The notes: generated from the letters alone by a model not told the origin. Counted from the first letter of the stretch, positions 34,424 through 43,228 are shown. The stretch is DNA of 50,973 bases from Leptolyngbyaceae cyanobacterium RM1_1_2 (GCA_012032345.1 JAAUQI010000035.1:1-50973); one strand, 5' to 3'. Program-made: numbers and translations.

Positions 34424-34981
34424 TTAGGAAACCAGAGCTAAAGGCTCTGGGAACGAACTATCTGAGCTGAGAACTGCTCCTGCGATCGCCTGTGATGGAC
34501 TCTGTGAAATCAGTGAGTACCGACCCAGAGGGACAGTAACGGTCAGATGAACAGCCGGACGCAAGGGTACACCGAGGGCTGTCCACAACGCAATGGCCTC
34601 TCGAACGCTCTTAGTGGATACCTGAACCTTCATCAAATCTCGCCCTCTGAGCTGGGGGGCTAAAGCCTCCTCTGGTAGACACGGGCAGTCTAAAAGCAGC
34701 AGTAAAATCTCTGAAAGCAACCGCTGCTCTCCTAACGCCGTGAAGTCTGAAACGCTAATCAGAAAAAGCAGCTCCAGCCATCGATAACCCCTCTCCTGAG
34801 TCTCTGCTAATCCAGACTCAGGAGCTTCACCGTGCCCTGGCTGGACATGATAGCAATAGAGGTTTACAGCAGGGCAAGCTTCATTAGCTTGGGGATGGTT
34901 GAAGTAGATTTGTTCCTTGCCAATGAGGGAAGTTCGGCTGGTGAGAACCTCCGCAAGTGTCTGGGCGACAGCCGGAATCAT
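34424..34981 (-). CDS. DUF4255/Pvc16-type protein A (tube terminator candidate)
   Basis: A 185-aa protein whose first half shows the DUF4255 pattern: MIPAVAQTLAEVLT, an inner stretch with VNLYCYHVQPG, then WLELLFLISVSDFTALGEQRLLSEIL. This matches the N-terminal domain of Pvc16/Afp16, which caps the tube and sheath. It is shorter than protein B at 37302 and lacks the Ig-like tail. It is the first gene of the minus-strand eCIS operon, with its start at 34981 facing the regulatory region. DUF4255 proteins are often found at the edge of eCIS loci. Confidence 0.82.
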   Translation of the reverse strand: MIPAVAQTLAEVLTSRTSLIGKEQIYFNHPQANEACPAVNLYCYHVQPGHGEAPESGLAETQERGYRWLELLFLISVSDFTALGEQRLLSEILLLLLDCPCLPEEALAPQLRGRDLMKVQVSTKSVREAIALWTALGVPLRPAVHLTVTVPLGRYSLISQSPSQAIAGAVLSSDSSFPEPLALVS

Positions 34982-35427
34982 AGGGCGTTAGGGCGTCGAA
35001 ACACATCCTAACCTTAGGCAGCGGCCCAGATTTTGGTCATTAGACTTTGGTCGAAATTTCAGGGGTGGTCGAAAAATCTCGAAATCTTCCCGATTCTACT
35101 GCTTCTTTATATGAAGTCCCTTTGAAGAGCTACAAAGTCTGAATAGAATAGGGACATCTTAATAAGCTGCATCTATCCCTTGACTGAATGTTGTGTTTTT
35201 GGGTTTCTTTAATTTTTGTTGATCAAGGACTGAGGCAGAGCCTTCCAGGGAATTGCTCTTTTCACGAGAAGTTTTTTGACCTCTAAAAGAAATATCTTTG
35301 CTTCTACTGCGTACTTAAGCCACTCAATCAGCGACTTGAAGCTATTTAACAGGAGCTTTTTTGCTAAATAATTTCTGCTACCCAGAAAGTCTCGTGAGAT
35401 TGTTTATATTTTTAATAACTCGTAATA
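34982..35427. promoter_or_regulatory. Divergent eCIS/two-component control region
   Basis: A 446-bp spacer lies between the first genes of the two divergent eCIS transcripts. No gene is visible. It is A/T-richer than its surroundings. It holds three copies of TGGTC (35034-35038, 35048-35052, 35066-35070); the last two are part of a 9-bp direct repeat TGGTCGAAA with an 18-bp period. These lie 50-90 bp upstream of the minus-strand start and could be an operator for the response regulator encoded nearby. Promoter boxes cannot be placed with confidence. Confidence 0.5.
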
Positions 35428-35430
35428 GTG

Positions 35431-36543
35431 ATGCGGACTGAGATTAAAAATGGTTTGCCTATAGCGTCGGCGGTGATCTGGCAGGAGGCTGAACAGATTG
35501 CCTTAGAGGCTTATCAGCAGTTTGTTGACCAGCTAGCTGAGCAGTTATCTGCGGTGGCTGTTTGGTGTGTGTGTCGTGCCGGGTCTACCCCTGCCTGTGC
35601 GTCTGTCGTTCGCTATCGTCAGGGGGAATGCTGCTTTGACGCGACGACCTTAAAATATTTAGAATCAGAAGCCTGGCTGCCTCCTCGGCCTGAGGCGTTT
35701 CAGGTTTGTCAGCTCGATTTGATCTCTGAATTAACGACTTATCTCTGTGTGTACTGTGAATATCATCCGCGTCCTGCGTATCTGCTGGTTTGGTCAGAGC
35801 AGCCACTGACTCCACTTCAGCAGTTTTGTATGCAGCAGCAGGCGCATCTGATTGCGGTACTTTTGCAGTCATGCCAGGCGACTGTACAGTCCAGTCAGCT
35901 CCAGCTCTTGCAAGAGGTGATTCAGCGGATTGAGCATCAGTTACGTAATCCCTTGGCACTGGTGGGTATTTATACTGATTTACTGGGTCAGAGTTTGACC
36001 TGTGGTGAGCAGAGGCAGCAGGTGCAGGAGATTCGGGAGACAGTTGCTGACATTGCCAATAGTCTGAAGCAAATTCGGCAGTATAGCCGCACTGCCCGGA
36101 TGAGGCTACAGGTGCAAGATATCCGGCAGCTATTAGAAGAAAGCCTGAGCGGCCTAAAACCCTGGATTGCCGGAAAGCAGCTAGAAGTGGCATACCCGGA
36201 TGTGGCCCTAGCGGTAGAAATGGATACCTGGCAGATGAAGCAGGTTTTTCATAATTTGCTGAACAATGCTATTTACTTCAGTCCGCCCGGAGGCACGGTT
36301 ACCTGTCGCTGGGACGACTTCCAGCGCGAGATTTTGATTGAGATTTGTGATCAAGGTACGGGATTGTCTGACTTTGATTTGAAAGAGATATTTAAGCCTT
36401 TTTATTCTCGTCGTAGTGGCGGCACCGGGCTGGGGCTGGCGATCGCCCAGCAGATTATCCACCAGCATCAGGGCCGGATCTGGGCTGATAACTTACCGCA
36501 GGGTGGAGCCCAATTTTGCATTAGCCTACCGCGATCGCAGTAG
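35431..36543 (+). CDS. Sensor histidine kinase (cytosolic, GAF-like input)
   Basis: A kinase of about 370 aa without transmembrane segments. The N-terminal ~150 residues have a GAF-like character (AVAVWCVCRAGS, YLCVYCEYHPRP). The HisKA region carries the phospho-acceptor His in IEHQLRNPLALVG (about residue 169). The ATPase domain shows the N-box (FHNLLNNAIYFSPPGG), G1 (DQGTGLSD) and G2 (GGTGLGLAIAQQ). It probably phosphorylates the response regulator encoded next, whose gene overlaps its stop or starts 47 bp later. Both ATG 35431 and GTG 35428 are possible starts. It is divergent from the eCIS operon, so it likely controls eCIS expression or assembly. Confidence 0.9.
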   Translation: MRTEIKNGLPIASAVIWQEAEQIALEAYQQFVDQLAEQLSAVAVWCVCRAGSTPACASVVRYRQGECCFDATTLKYLESEAWLPPRPEAFQVCQLDLISELTTYLCVYCEYHPRPAYLLVWSEQPLTPLQQFCMQQQAHLIAVLLQSCQATVQSSQLQLLQEVIQRIEHQLRNPLALVGIYTDLLGQSLTCGEQRQQVQEIRETVADIANSLKQIRQYSRTARMRLQVQDIRQLLEESLSGLKPWIAGKQLEVAYPDVALAVEMDTWQMKQVFHNLLNNAIYFSPPGGTVTCRWDDFQREILIEICDQGTGLSDFDLKEIFKPFYSRRSGGTGLGLAIAQQIIHQHQGRIWADNLPQGGAQFCISLPRSQ

Positions 36544-36590
36544 TGTTTTCTTCGCAGGTCGATTCACTCAGAACAGGGAGACCATTGGGG

Positions 36591-37292
36591 ATGATGACAG
36601 TAGAGTGCTTACCAAAATCAGCTATTCAGTCTATTTCTGTTTTGCTGGTGGACGACAACCATCAGTTTCGCCGGGGGTTAGAAACCCTGCTGGGCTTCTA
36701 CCACACGACAGGCTCTCTGTCCTGCCGTGTGGTCGGTCATGCAGCCTCGGTAGAGCAGGGCCTACAGCTCATGCAGGAACAGCAGCCGCAGCTCATTTTG
36801 CTGGATATGGAACTGGCCCAACATGACGGTGTGACCTTTTTGATTAAGCAGCGCCAGCTCCGACAGCCAAGCCGGGTTTTGGTGCTCTCGGCCCACCAGG
36901 AGGATGAGTGGGTATTTCGGGCCATGCAGGCGGGGGCCTGTGGCTATGTCTTTAAAGATCGTCTGGCCCATCAGCTCTCAGAGGCGATCGCCACGGTAAT
37001 GCAGGATCAGATCTATCTCTCGGCTGAGGTAGCTACTCGCTTCTTTCGCCTATTTCACTTCTATAGCGGTCGGACGCTGTTGGCAAATGTCAAAGTGCAT
37101 CTGACTGAACGCGAACAAGAGGTACTACACTGGCTGGTGCAGGGAGATTCTAACGACGCGATCGCAAAACGCCTGCACATCACCGTAGCCACGGTCAAAG
37201 CGCACCTGACGGGCATTTTTGAAAAGCTAGAGGTAAGCAGCCGCACCCAGGCAATTGTCAAAGCGCTAAAAATGGGGCTGGTCGCGGCCTGA
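36591..37292 (+). CDS. LuxR/NarL-family response regulator
   Basis: A regulator of about 233 aa. The receiver domain has the acidic pair in LLVDDNHQ, the phospho-acceptor Asp in LILLDMELAQHDG, the Ser in VLVLSAHQ and the Lys in YVFKDRL. The DNA-binding domain shows LTEREQEVLHWLVQG, AKRLHITVATVKAHL and the family ending LEVSSRTQAIVKAL. It pairs with the upstream kinase. ATG 36591 has GGGAG nine bases upstream; a GTG overlapping the kinase stop (36543) would add 16 residues. The DUF4255 gene follows after 9 bp in the same transcript, tying this regulator to the eCIS. Confidence 0.92.
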   Translation: MMTVECLPKSAIQSISVLLVDDNHQFRRGLETLLGFYHTTGSLSCRVVGHAASVEQGLQLMQEQQPQLILLDMELAQHDGVTFLIKQRQLRQPSRVLVLSAHQEDEWVFRAMQAGACGYVFKDRLAHQLSEAIATVMQDQIYLSAEVATRFFRLFHFYSGRTLLANVKVHLTEREQEVLHWLVQGDSNDAIAKRLHITVATVKAHLTGIFEKLEVSSRTQAIVKALKMGLVAA

Positions 37293-37301
37293 GCCAAAAC
37301 T

Positions 37302-38570
37302 ATGAGCAACTATCTCGCCATTGCTACGGTGACCGCCACTCTCCAGAGAACCCTGCAAGCCGCAGTGCAGCTTGACGTTGAGGGTTCGCGGGTAACCACA
37401 GTACGACCTAGCGATATTGGCAACGGCACGCCTGAAACGGGCGTCAACGTTTTTTTGTACCAGATTATTACCAATCCAGCGCTGAATAATATTGACGCCA
37501 CGCCGTTTCGCAGCCGTGGCAACCCGGTGAAGCGGCAGGCAGCACTGGATTTGTACTACATGCTGAGCTTTTATGGCAACGATACCGAGCTAGCGCCGCA
37601 GCGGCTCTTAGGCAGCGTTGTCAGCACGCTGAACGACTACCGCATGATTCCGGCGGCAATGATTCGAGACGCCTGTGAAGATTCGACGCTGAGTTTTTTG
37701 CAAGATTCTCGCTTAGCCGATCAGATTCAGCAGCTTACCGTGATGCCGCTAGATCTCAACCTGGAAGATCTTTCCAAAAGCTGGACGGTTTTCTTTCAGA
37801 CACCCTATGTGCTGTCTGTGGCCTACAAGGTCATGGTAGTGCTGATTGAGGGTGAAAAAACCTCACGGCGGGCGCTGCCGGTGCGCGATCGCCGTACAGG
37901 TAACCTATCCCCCTACTTTAACTACCCCGTAGTCGATCAGGTGCTGGCAGCCAGCGGACGCTACGACCCAATTTTGCTCAACAGCAATCTAACCCTGCAC
38001 GGTAAAAATCTCAAAGGAGACTACGCCACTTTTGTGCGACTCTGCGGTATCAATGTCACCCCGACTGAGGTGACGCCCACCGAAATTCACCTGTCTTTAG
38101 CAAATGTCTCTTCCTCGGTAATTCGGGCTGGAGTTCAGAGCCTACAGGTCTTTCATCCTCCCGCCACTACCAGCAACCAAAGCTCAGGGCGCGGCGTCGA
38201 ATCAAACGCGGCCCCCTTTGTGTTGCGTCCGGTAGTAACGCGGCTTGAGGCTGAGGTGACCGTAGACAGCAGCGACGATCCGCGCTCGGGGCTAATACGG
38301 GCAGAAGTCGATTTGCTCGTCGGGGTGCGGCAGCGGGTAGTGATTTTTCTCAACCAGTGGTCTACGACGACTCCCCGAGACTATTCTTTTGAGGCCGATC
38401 CCAGAAACCACGAAACTCAAGCGATCGCGGTTGCCTTTAAAGATGTAGAACCCGGGGAGTACCTCGTGCGCTTGCAAATTGACGGCGCTGAAAGTCAGCT
38501 TGAAGTTGATGACACGCCCGGTAGTCCCACCGAGAACTGGTTTGTCGGCCCTAGAATTACTGTTCACTGA
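37302..38570 (+). CDS. DUF4255/Pvc16-type protein B with Ig-like C terminus
   Basis: A 422-aa protein. Residues 1-190 form the DUF4255 domain, with YLAIATVTATLQRTLQ, GVNVFLYQIITNPAL, LYYMLSFYGND and LGSVVSTLNDY. The rest looks like two beta-sandwich domains: one around ILLNSNLTLHGKNLKGDY, the other near GEYLVRLQIDGAES. Pvc16/Afp16-type proteins cap the distal end of the tube. It is one of two DUF4255 genes here and sits on the opposite strand from the structural operon, 9 bp after the response regulator gene. The 75-aa gene follows after 10 bp. Confidence 0.9.
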   Translation: MSNYLAIATVTATLQRTLQAAVQLDVEGSRVTTVRPSDIGNGTPETGVNVFLYQIITNPALNNIDATPFRSRGNPVKRQAALDLYYMLSFYGNDTELAPQRLLGSVVSTLNDYRMIPAAMIRDACEDSTLSFLQDSRLADQIQQLTVMPLDLNLEDLSKSWTVFFQTPYVLSVAYKVMVVLIEGEKTSRRALPVRDRRTGNLSPYFNYPVVDQVLAASGRYDPILLNSNLTLHGKNLKGDYATFVRLCGINVTPTEVTPTEIHLSLANVSSSVIRAGVQSLQVFHPPATTSNQSSGRGVESNAAPFVLRPVVTRLEAEVTVDSSDDPRSGLIRAEVDLLVGVRQRVVIFLNQWSTTTPRDYSFEADPRNHETQAIAVAFKDVEPGEYLVRLQIDGAESQLEVDDTPGSPTENWFVGPRITVH

Positions 38571-38580
38571 GGAGAATTCC

Positions 38581-38808
38581 ATGTCACAAGACGATCCCAT
38601 CAAACAGCGACTCAACCTAGAAATTGAAGGCATGAGCGTCAACCAGCTCACCGAGCTAGGCAATCAGGCCATCCAGATGGGGCTAATCGCCGGACATGGC
38701 TACCGCCGAGGTCAGTACGAAATTTTGCGCCAGGGCAAAGTCGTGCTGCTGCCCCCCCAGGAAGCTCTGATTTATCTACAGGATCTAGTTCGCAGCATTT
38801 CAGAATAG
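38581..38808 (+). CDS. Small eCIS-linked hypothetical protein, 75 aa
   Basis: A short acidic/helical protein starting MSQDDPIKQRLNLEIEGMSV and ending LQDLVRSISE. There are no membrane segments and no Cys. GAGGAG lies six bases before ATG 38581, a strong start; the longer in-frame opening at 38479 overlaps the DUF4255 gene and is not used. It is the last gene of the plus-strand unit (kinase, regulator, DUF4255, this gene). I do not recognise a family. It converges with the ABC lipoprotein gene. Confidence 0.7.
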   Translation: MSQDDPIKQRLNLEIEGMSVNQLTELGNQAIQMGLIAGHGYRRGQYEILRQGKVVLLPPQEALIYLQDLVRSISE

Positions 38809-38841
38809 GCGGTCGTTGCCAGTTCGAGCACAGGACAGGCC

Positions 38842-40026
38842 CTAGCCAGACTGACGAACATCGTCCCAAAGCGATGCGATCGCTTGTGCGCTCTCAGTCG
38901 GTAGCGGCTGCAAAAACTCACTTTTTGCAAACACGTCTGCACCGGGAACCAAGAGTGGGCGATCGCGCAGAAGCACTGGCAGCGTGGCGGTACTCTCGTC
39001 AGCAAAACGAGGAGACGCTCCGCCGCCAGAGAGAGAGATCTGGAGGGCAATCTCTGGCCGCCAGCAAAAATCTAGCCACTGCTGAGCCAGATCGAGTAAC
39101 GGTGCGGGGGTAGACTGGGCCGCATCGGCACTGGGCCGCACCCATAGGTCAGCCGTTAGCAGCGTTCCTGATTTCGGAATCACAGCTTGAAGCTGATGAT
39201 ACTGCTGCATTACGGGCAAGATGTCGGTTGACCACCCCACAGCTAACCAGGTATCGCTGCTGACCAACGCCTGCAGTGCGTGGTCTGAGCTATAAAATTT
39301 GACCTGACGATGAAGTGACTGCAACTGTTCTGCCAGTTTCGGCAGCAGCGGCATTAGGCTGGTTGAGCTGCTGGATTGCTCCAGCTGCTTGAGGATCAGC
39401 CCCAGCACAATCCGGGGATGGTCGGGTAAAGAAATTTTGCCCCTCAGCTCTGGCCGCCATAAATCTTGCCAGGTCTGAGGCTGCCAGCCCAAAGACTCAA
39501 AAGGGCGATCGCGGTAGACCATCATCAGGGTGCCCCAGCGATAGGGCACCCCCCAAATTTCTCCCCCAGCCGCAGGGATTCCCTGGCGATCGCGCTTAAC
39601 TAAATTAATCCAGCGAGACGAGACTGGCCAGTTCTTTGGCTGAGCTGAGGGAAAAGGCTGAATTAAATTTTGCTCAATAGCACTTGCTAACCAGTAATCT
39701 CCTAAAGAAACTAAGTCAGCAGCTCCTGTCGGGACTACCGTTCGCCTCAGAGGATTTCTAATTCGCCAGCGGGTAGACTTAACCGGGGCTTGCCCCCATT
39801 TCTGTAACTGGGCGTAGATATCGCTGAGCTGATCCTGACTGCTAAATTCACAATCTTGCAAAGAGGTCAGTTCTTTGCGAAAAATTCGTAACAGCTGCGG
39901 TGGAAAGGCATTGGCTAGCAGCAAAACCTGCAGCGCATCTGTTGCCAGACCTGGCTGAGCGCAGGCAGATAATAGAGTATGGGCGGATAGAGCAGCCGTT
40001 GCAGCAAGCAGCGATCGTCTTTTCAT
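38842..40026 (-). CDS. ABC transporter substrate-binding lipoprotein (PotD-like)
   Basis: A 394-aa extracellular solute-binding protein. The N terminus MKRRSLLAATAALSAHTLLS ends in the lipobox LSAC, and the two Arg suggest Tat or lipoprotein export. The body has the two-lobed binding fold: GAADLVSLGDYWLASAI, IWGVPYRWGTLMMVYRDRP, TWQDLWRPELRGKISLPD, and DTWLAVGWSTDILPV. These are typical of spermidine/putrescine- or Fe-type binding proteins (COG0687-like). The ligand cannot be inferred. No ABC permease or ATPase genes are adjacent, so its partners must be elsewhere. It converges with the eCIS-linked 75-aa gene, 33 bp apart. Confidence 0.88.
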   Translation of the reverse strand: MKRRSLLAATAALSAHTLLSACAQPGLATDALQVLLLANAFPPQLLRIFRKELTSLQDCEFSSQDQLSDIYAQLQKWGQAPVKSTRWRIRNPLRRTVVPTGAADLVSLGDYWLASAIEQNLIQPFPSAQPKNWPVSSRWINLVKRDRQGIPAAGGEIWGVPYRWGTLMMVYRDRPFESLGWQPQTWQDLWRPELRGKISLPDHPRIVLGLILKQLEQSSSSTSLMPLLPKLAEQLQSLHRQVKFYSSDHALQALVSSDTWLAVGWSTDILPVMQQYHQLQAVIPKSGTLLTADLWVRPSADAAQSTPAPLLDLAQQWLDFCWRPEIALQISLSGGGASPRFADESTATLPVLLRDRPLLVPGADVFAKSEFLQPLPTESAQAIASLWDDVRQSG

Positions 40027-40613
40027 ACCTCCTATTCTAAAGCTGAAGCCGTCTTTATTGAAATCTCCCCTGACCCATATCGAATCTACGTCAAGCTCAG
40101 CCTACAGCTGAGCGCAAAGTGGCTATTTTTTGAGACAGTGAGCCTATACAAAACCGGGATCAACAAATAAAAGTCAGATCAAACTCTGACGAAGCTCAAA
40201 CGGAGTCTTTTGCTTTTGAACTGACTGCTCAAAAATTCTTTTCTTTTTGAAAATTTTCAATCAGTCCCTCAAATCTGTATCCGCCAAACCTCAACCCTGC
40301 CTCAAAGCGATCGCTCAACCGTCAGCGCTAATCTAGACAGACTCAATAGGCAAACAAAGCTGGTTATCAGCTTAGACAGAGACATAGTACCTTCTCCAAG
40401 CATAATCCCATAGACAAATAAGCGTTATTACTTAGCTTGTCGGCCTGACCCTCAGGCTCACTCAAGACAAAAAGTAGCTTGTAAGTCTTTTCACTCAGCT
40501 AAACCAAAGTTTGGGGCAGTCGTTGCGCCATCTTATGAATTTTCCTCCACTCAACATCAATAAACATTAAATAATCTTGTGGGAATCTCACTGATTTGGA
40601 CAAACTCCCTAGG
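40027..40613. other. 587-bp intergenic region, no recognisable content
   Basis: I find no gene, clear repeat or RNA. The stretch is A/T-rich and falls between the divergent lipoprotein gene and the small coiled-coil gene. Short homopolymer runs (TTCTTTTCTTTTTGAAAA near 40240) are present. Promoters for both neighbours should lie here. Confidence 0.5.
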
Positions 40614-41033
40614 ATGGAGTTGGAAATAAGTATTTTGTTTGGGACTAAAGAATTTATGGATTTGCTACAGGAGCAAGTGGTCGTTTTAACTGATAAGGTG
40701 GATGCTCTGCATCGCATGATTGACCAGATAAATTCGCGTATTGCTGAAGTCTTAACGGGCCAGCAGGCTTATTCTTCTCAGTGTGAGCGCAACACTCAAT
40801 TTGGTATCGATCCATCTGTCTCTGCTTACTCAGGTGCCATTGTCGGTTCTCACAATGTCAAGCACAAAGATATTCTGATCGACAACGCCTACATGAATCC
40901 GGAAAGACCCGGATCTGATAAAGAAATTACGCCAGAAGTTCAGATTCAACGTCTAACCGCTCAGCTTACGGCTGCTTACAACCGGATTGCTGCCCTTGAG
41001 GAGCAGCTACTAGCTACCCGTACCCATCACTGA
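40614..41033 (+). CDS. Hypothetical coiled-coil protein, about 139 aa
   Basis: I do not recognise a family. The N-terminal half has a helical segment (MDLLQEQVVVLTDKVDALHR) and the C-terminal end another (VQIQRLTAQLTAAYNRIAAL). The middle is polar and rich in Asn/Ser, with an HNVKHKDIL segment. This resembles short DNA- or surface-associated coiled-coil proteins, but no function can be read. ATG 40614 is one possible start; ATG 40656 (MDLLQEQ) is the other. An IS630 element was inserted 28 bp after its stop codon. Confidence 0.6.
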   Translation: MELEISILFGTKEFMDLLQEQVVVLTDKVDALHRMIDQINSRIAEVLTGQQAYSSQCERNTQFGIDPSVSAYSGAIVGSHNVKHKDILIDNAYMNPERPGSDKEITPEVQIQRLTAQLTAAYNRIAALEEQLLATRTHH

Positions 41034-41063
41034 ATCCTCTATTGGCTTTGCTCTAGGCAGCTA

Positions 41064-42283
41064 GTAGTCAGTCAAGGTTGAAATGAGGGGTAAAGCCGTT
41101 TGAGTTTAACCCGTGCATCTTCAGTGGTAAATCGCCAGTCTATGGTTCGCAGTTGAGTATTTCTGTGCTGCTCCCACGCCAGTGTTTCTCGTTGCAATGC
41201 CACTTGGTCTGGAATGCGGCGTTCCAAACATTGACGTGCTAAAACACTGAGTTCAGTTTCAGCCATATTCAACCAACTGCCGTGAACAGGAGTGTAGTGA
41301 AATTCCAATTTATCGAGAATCCGCTTGGCTTCTTGGGGTGGGAAAGTGGCATACAATGCCGAAGGGTCATGAGTGTTGAGTTGGTCTTGCACAACGGTCA
41401 CCCACTCTGCTTGCGGGTAACGCACATCAACCAGGTATTTCATTTGCTGAGCGTAATCCTGCTTGGTGCGGCGCTCTGTGACTTCCACATGTCTCCAACC
41501 TGCTAAGGGTTCAACGAACATAAATAGATTGCTGACTCCATTGCGCTCATATTCGCAGTCGTATCGAAGGGGTTGACCCGGTTCAATGGGCAGCGGCACT
41601 TTGGTTTCCTTGACTAACTGTTTGCTGGTTTCATCAAAACAGACCACGGGATAGAGTGGGTCGTAGGGGCGGATGTAGACACTCAAGACATCTTCCATGT
41701 AGTAGACAAACGTCGCATTCGCCTTCGGGGGAATCACCCAGCACTCTTTCAACCACGGCTTGAGGTCGTTTTTTTCAGCGTTTGGCGCACCGTTTCATGC
41801 GACACACGCTCGACCACCTCTAATTCCACCATCCTCTCGGCTAACAAGCGCAGACTCCAGCGGGCATGTCCTGCGGGAGGCTCACTACACGTCATTGCTA
41901 TCAAATGAGCTTCTTGCTCTCCATCAAGGCGACGCGGTTTGCGTTGTTGCTGCACCTGCCGACTTAAAGCACCAGCTAAGCTTGTTTCAACAAACCGTTG
42001 CCGCACCCGTTCAATCGTCGCCACACTGATGTCAAGCGCTTGGCTAATTGCCTCATCCGTCCAACCTCCATCTTCTTGATTGGTATCGGCTTTGAGCAAA
42101 ATCCGCGCATGGTTCATTCTGTAAGCAGCAACTTTGCCAGTTGTAGTCAGTTGCTCCAACTCTTCTCGTTCTTCAGCCGTTAGAGATACGATGTACTTCT
42201 TTCTCACCATGATGATCTGCCTTATGGGGAATAGCTCTTATTATCATCCTTCTTACCCCCTCAAATCGAAGCTGACAATCTAC
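41064..42283 (-). mobile_element. IS630 family insertion sequence, about 1.22 kb
   Basis: The element is bounded by imperfect inverted ends of about 27 bp. The left end reads GTAGTCAGTCAAGG and ends TGAGGGG. The right end, reversed, reads GTAGATTGTCAGC and also ends TGAGGGG. Both are flanked by TA (41062-41063 and 42284-42285), the target duplication expected for IS630/Tc1-type elements. The element carries one transposase in two overlapping frames. It sits between a coiled-coil gene and a methyltransferase gene and breaks no recognisable gene. Confidence 0.85.
41072..42210 (-). CDS. IS630 family transposase (two frames joined by -1 frameshift)
   Basis: ORF A (42210-41749) carries the helix-turn-helix part: WTDEAISQALDISVATIERV and a second helical region before RQTLKK. 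ORF B (41752-41072) carries the catalytic DDE domain: the first Asp in CFDETSKQ, the second in VQDQLNTHDP, and Glu in HGSWLNMAETELS. They overlap at a run of seven A on the minus strand (CTGAAAAAAACG). A -1 slip there makes one protein of about 379 aa (LKKNDLKPWLKECW), the normal IS630 size. Programmed -1 frameshifting on A-runs is well known in IS630 elements. Equally, one extra A would make a single frame. Confidence 0.88.
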
Positions 42284-42349
42284 TAGTTTTCAAGGATACG
42301 TCTAGTTGCTGGCTAGTGACTGACAAAACTCTTGAAACCCCATTCTGCC

Positions 42350-42427
42350 GTAGGTTGGATAAAGCTTTGGCGCAACCCAACACAAGTCTTAACGCTTTTG
42401 GGTTTCACTTCGTTTCACAAAACCTAC
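42350..42427. repeat. Hairpin-forming dispersed repeat
   Basis: GTAGGTT at 42350-42356 pairs with AACCTAC at 42421-42427. Inner pieces (GCGCAACCCAACA and TTGGGTTTCAC) can also pair. The GTAGGTTGG...CCCAAC pattern is a common cyanobacterial intergenic repeat. It lies between the IS and the end of a methyltransferase gene. Confidence 0.5.
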
Positions 42428-42448
42428 TACGTGAGGAACTTTTATCAG

Positions 42449-43228
42449 TCAATCAGGGTCGCTGGTCTCTTTGATGCCAACAGCAATTAGATTTTTACCA
42501 CGCACAGCTTCGGTATCTAGATGGAGGGTATTTTTGAGAAATATCTGAAACGCATTCCATAAAATTTGGTCGTACCAGAGATGCCGCCAGCGATTGGTAT
42601 GTTCTGAAAATTCTCCATGTACCGTTTCTACCTTGAAGCCACCAACCTGGAATACCTGAGCCAAACTGCTCTTAGTAAATCCAGTTTCGTGAGTAAAATC
42701 TCCAAATTGGGTTTTGATATTGAACGGATTGCTTAGGTTTGGAACCCGAACAATCAGTTTCCCGCTGGGATTAAGACATTGATAAATCTGCTTTAGTGTT
42801 TCAAGAATTTCTGTTTTGCTCAAATGCTCTAAAACGTCACTCATCACTACACAGTCAAAGCTATCTTCGTGCTCATCAAAGTAGCTGAAAACGTCGGAGC
42901 AAATGACATCTTTAAATCCTTTTTGATGACAGATTTCTACCTGCTCGGGAGAAATATCAATTGCGGTAACTTGGTGATAACCTTGTTGCTGGCAGCAAAG
43001 TAAAAACGAGCCATCACCACAGCCAACTTCCAGAATACGAATATCTTTACCAGCTGGTAGATGAGGTACAAAGTATCGAGCATACTGCTGGGCACGGTAC
43101 TGAGAGAGTTTGTCGGTCAGACCTGCTGGAGGCGCGTAGTGGGTGGTTGCGTATTTTTCGTACAGGCTTGAGCGATAAGCAGACTGAGGCAATTCAGGCA
43201 ATTTAGGCAATTCAGACAATTCAGACAT
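42449..43228 (-). CDS. Class I SAM-dependent methyltransferase
   Basis: A methyltransferase of about 259 aa. The SAM motif is ILEVGCGDGSFLL, with AIDISPEQVEIC (motif II-like), SDVLEHLSK (motif III) and GKLIVRVPNLSNP. This resembles the type acting on sugar or small-molecule substrates in cell-envelope biosynthesis (COG2227-like), but the substrate is unknown. ATG 43228 is chosen: the 33 extra residues of the longest frame are not typical. The N terminus holds a small repeat (SELSELPKLPELP) encoded by 9-bp DNA repeats of CAATTCAGG type. It is divergent from the CAP-domain gene. Confidence 0.85.
   Translation of the reverse strand: MSELSELPKLPELPQSAYRSSLYEKYATTHYAPPAGLTDKLSQYRAQQYARYFVPHLPAGKDIRILEVGCGDGSFLLCCQQQGYHQVTAIDISPEQVEICHQKGFKDVICSDVFSYFDEHEDSFDCVVMSDVLEHLSKTEILETLKQIYQCLNPSGKLIVRVPNLSNPFNIKTQFGDFTHETGFTKSSLAQVFQVGGFKVETVHGEFSEHTNRWRHLWYDQILWNAFQIFLKNTLHLDTEAVRGKNLIAVGIKETSDPD

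Noticed and set aside
35585-36193. Long minus-strand open frame (202 aa) inside the histidine kinase gene
   Set aside because: It mirrors the kinase coding sequence, has no ribosome binding site and no family resemblance. The plus-strand kinase motifs are clear.
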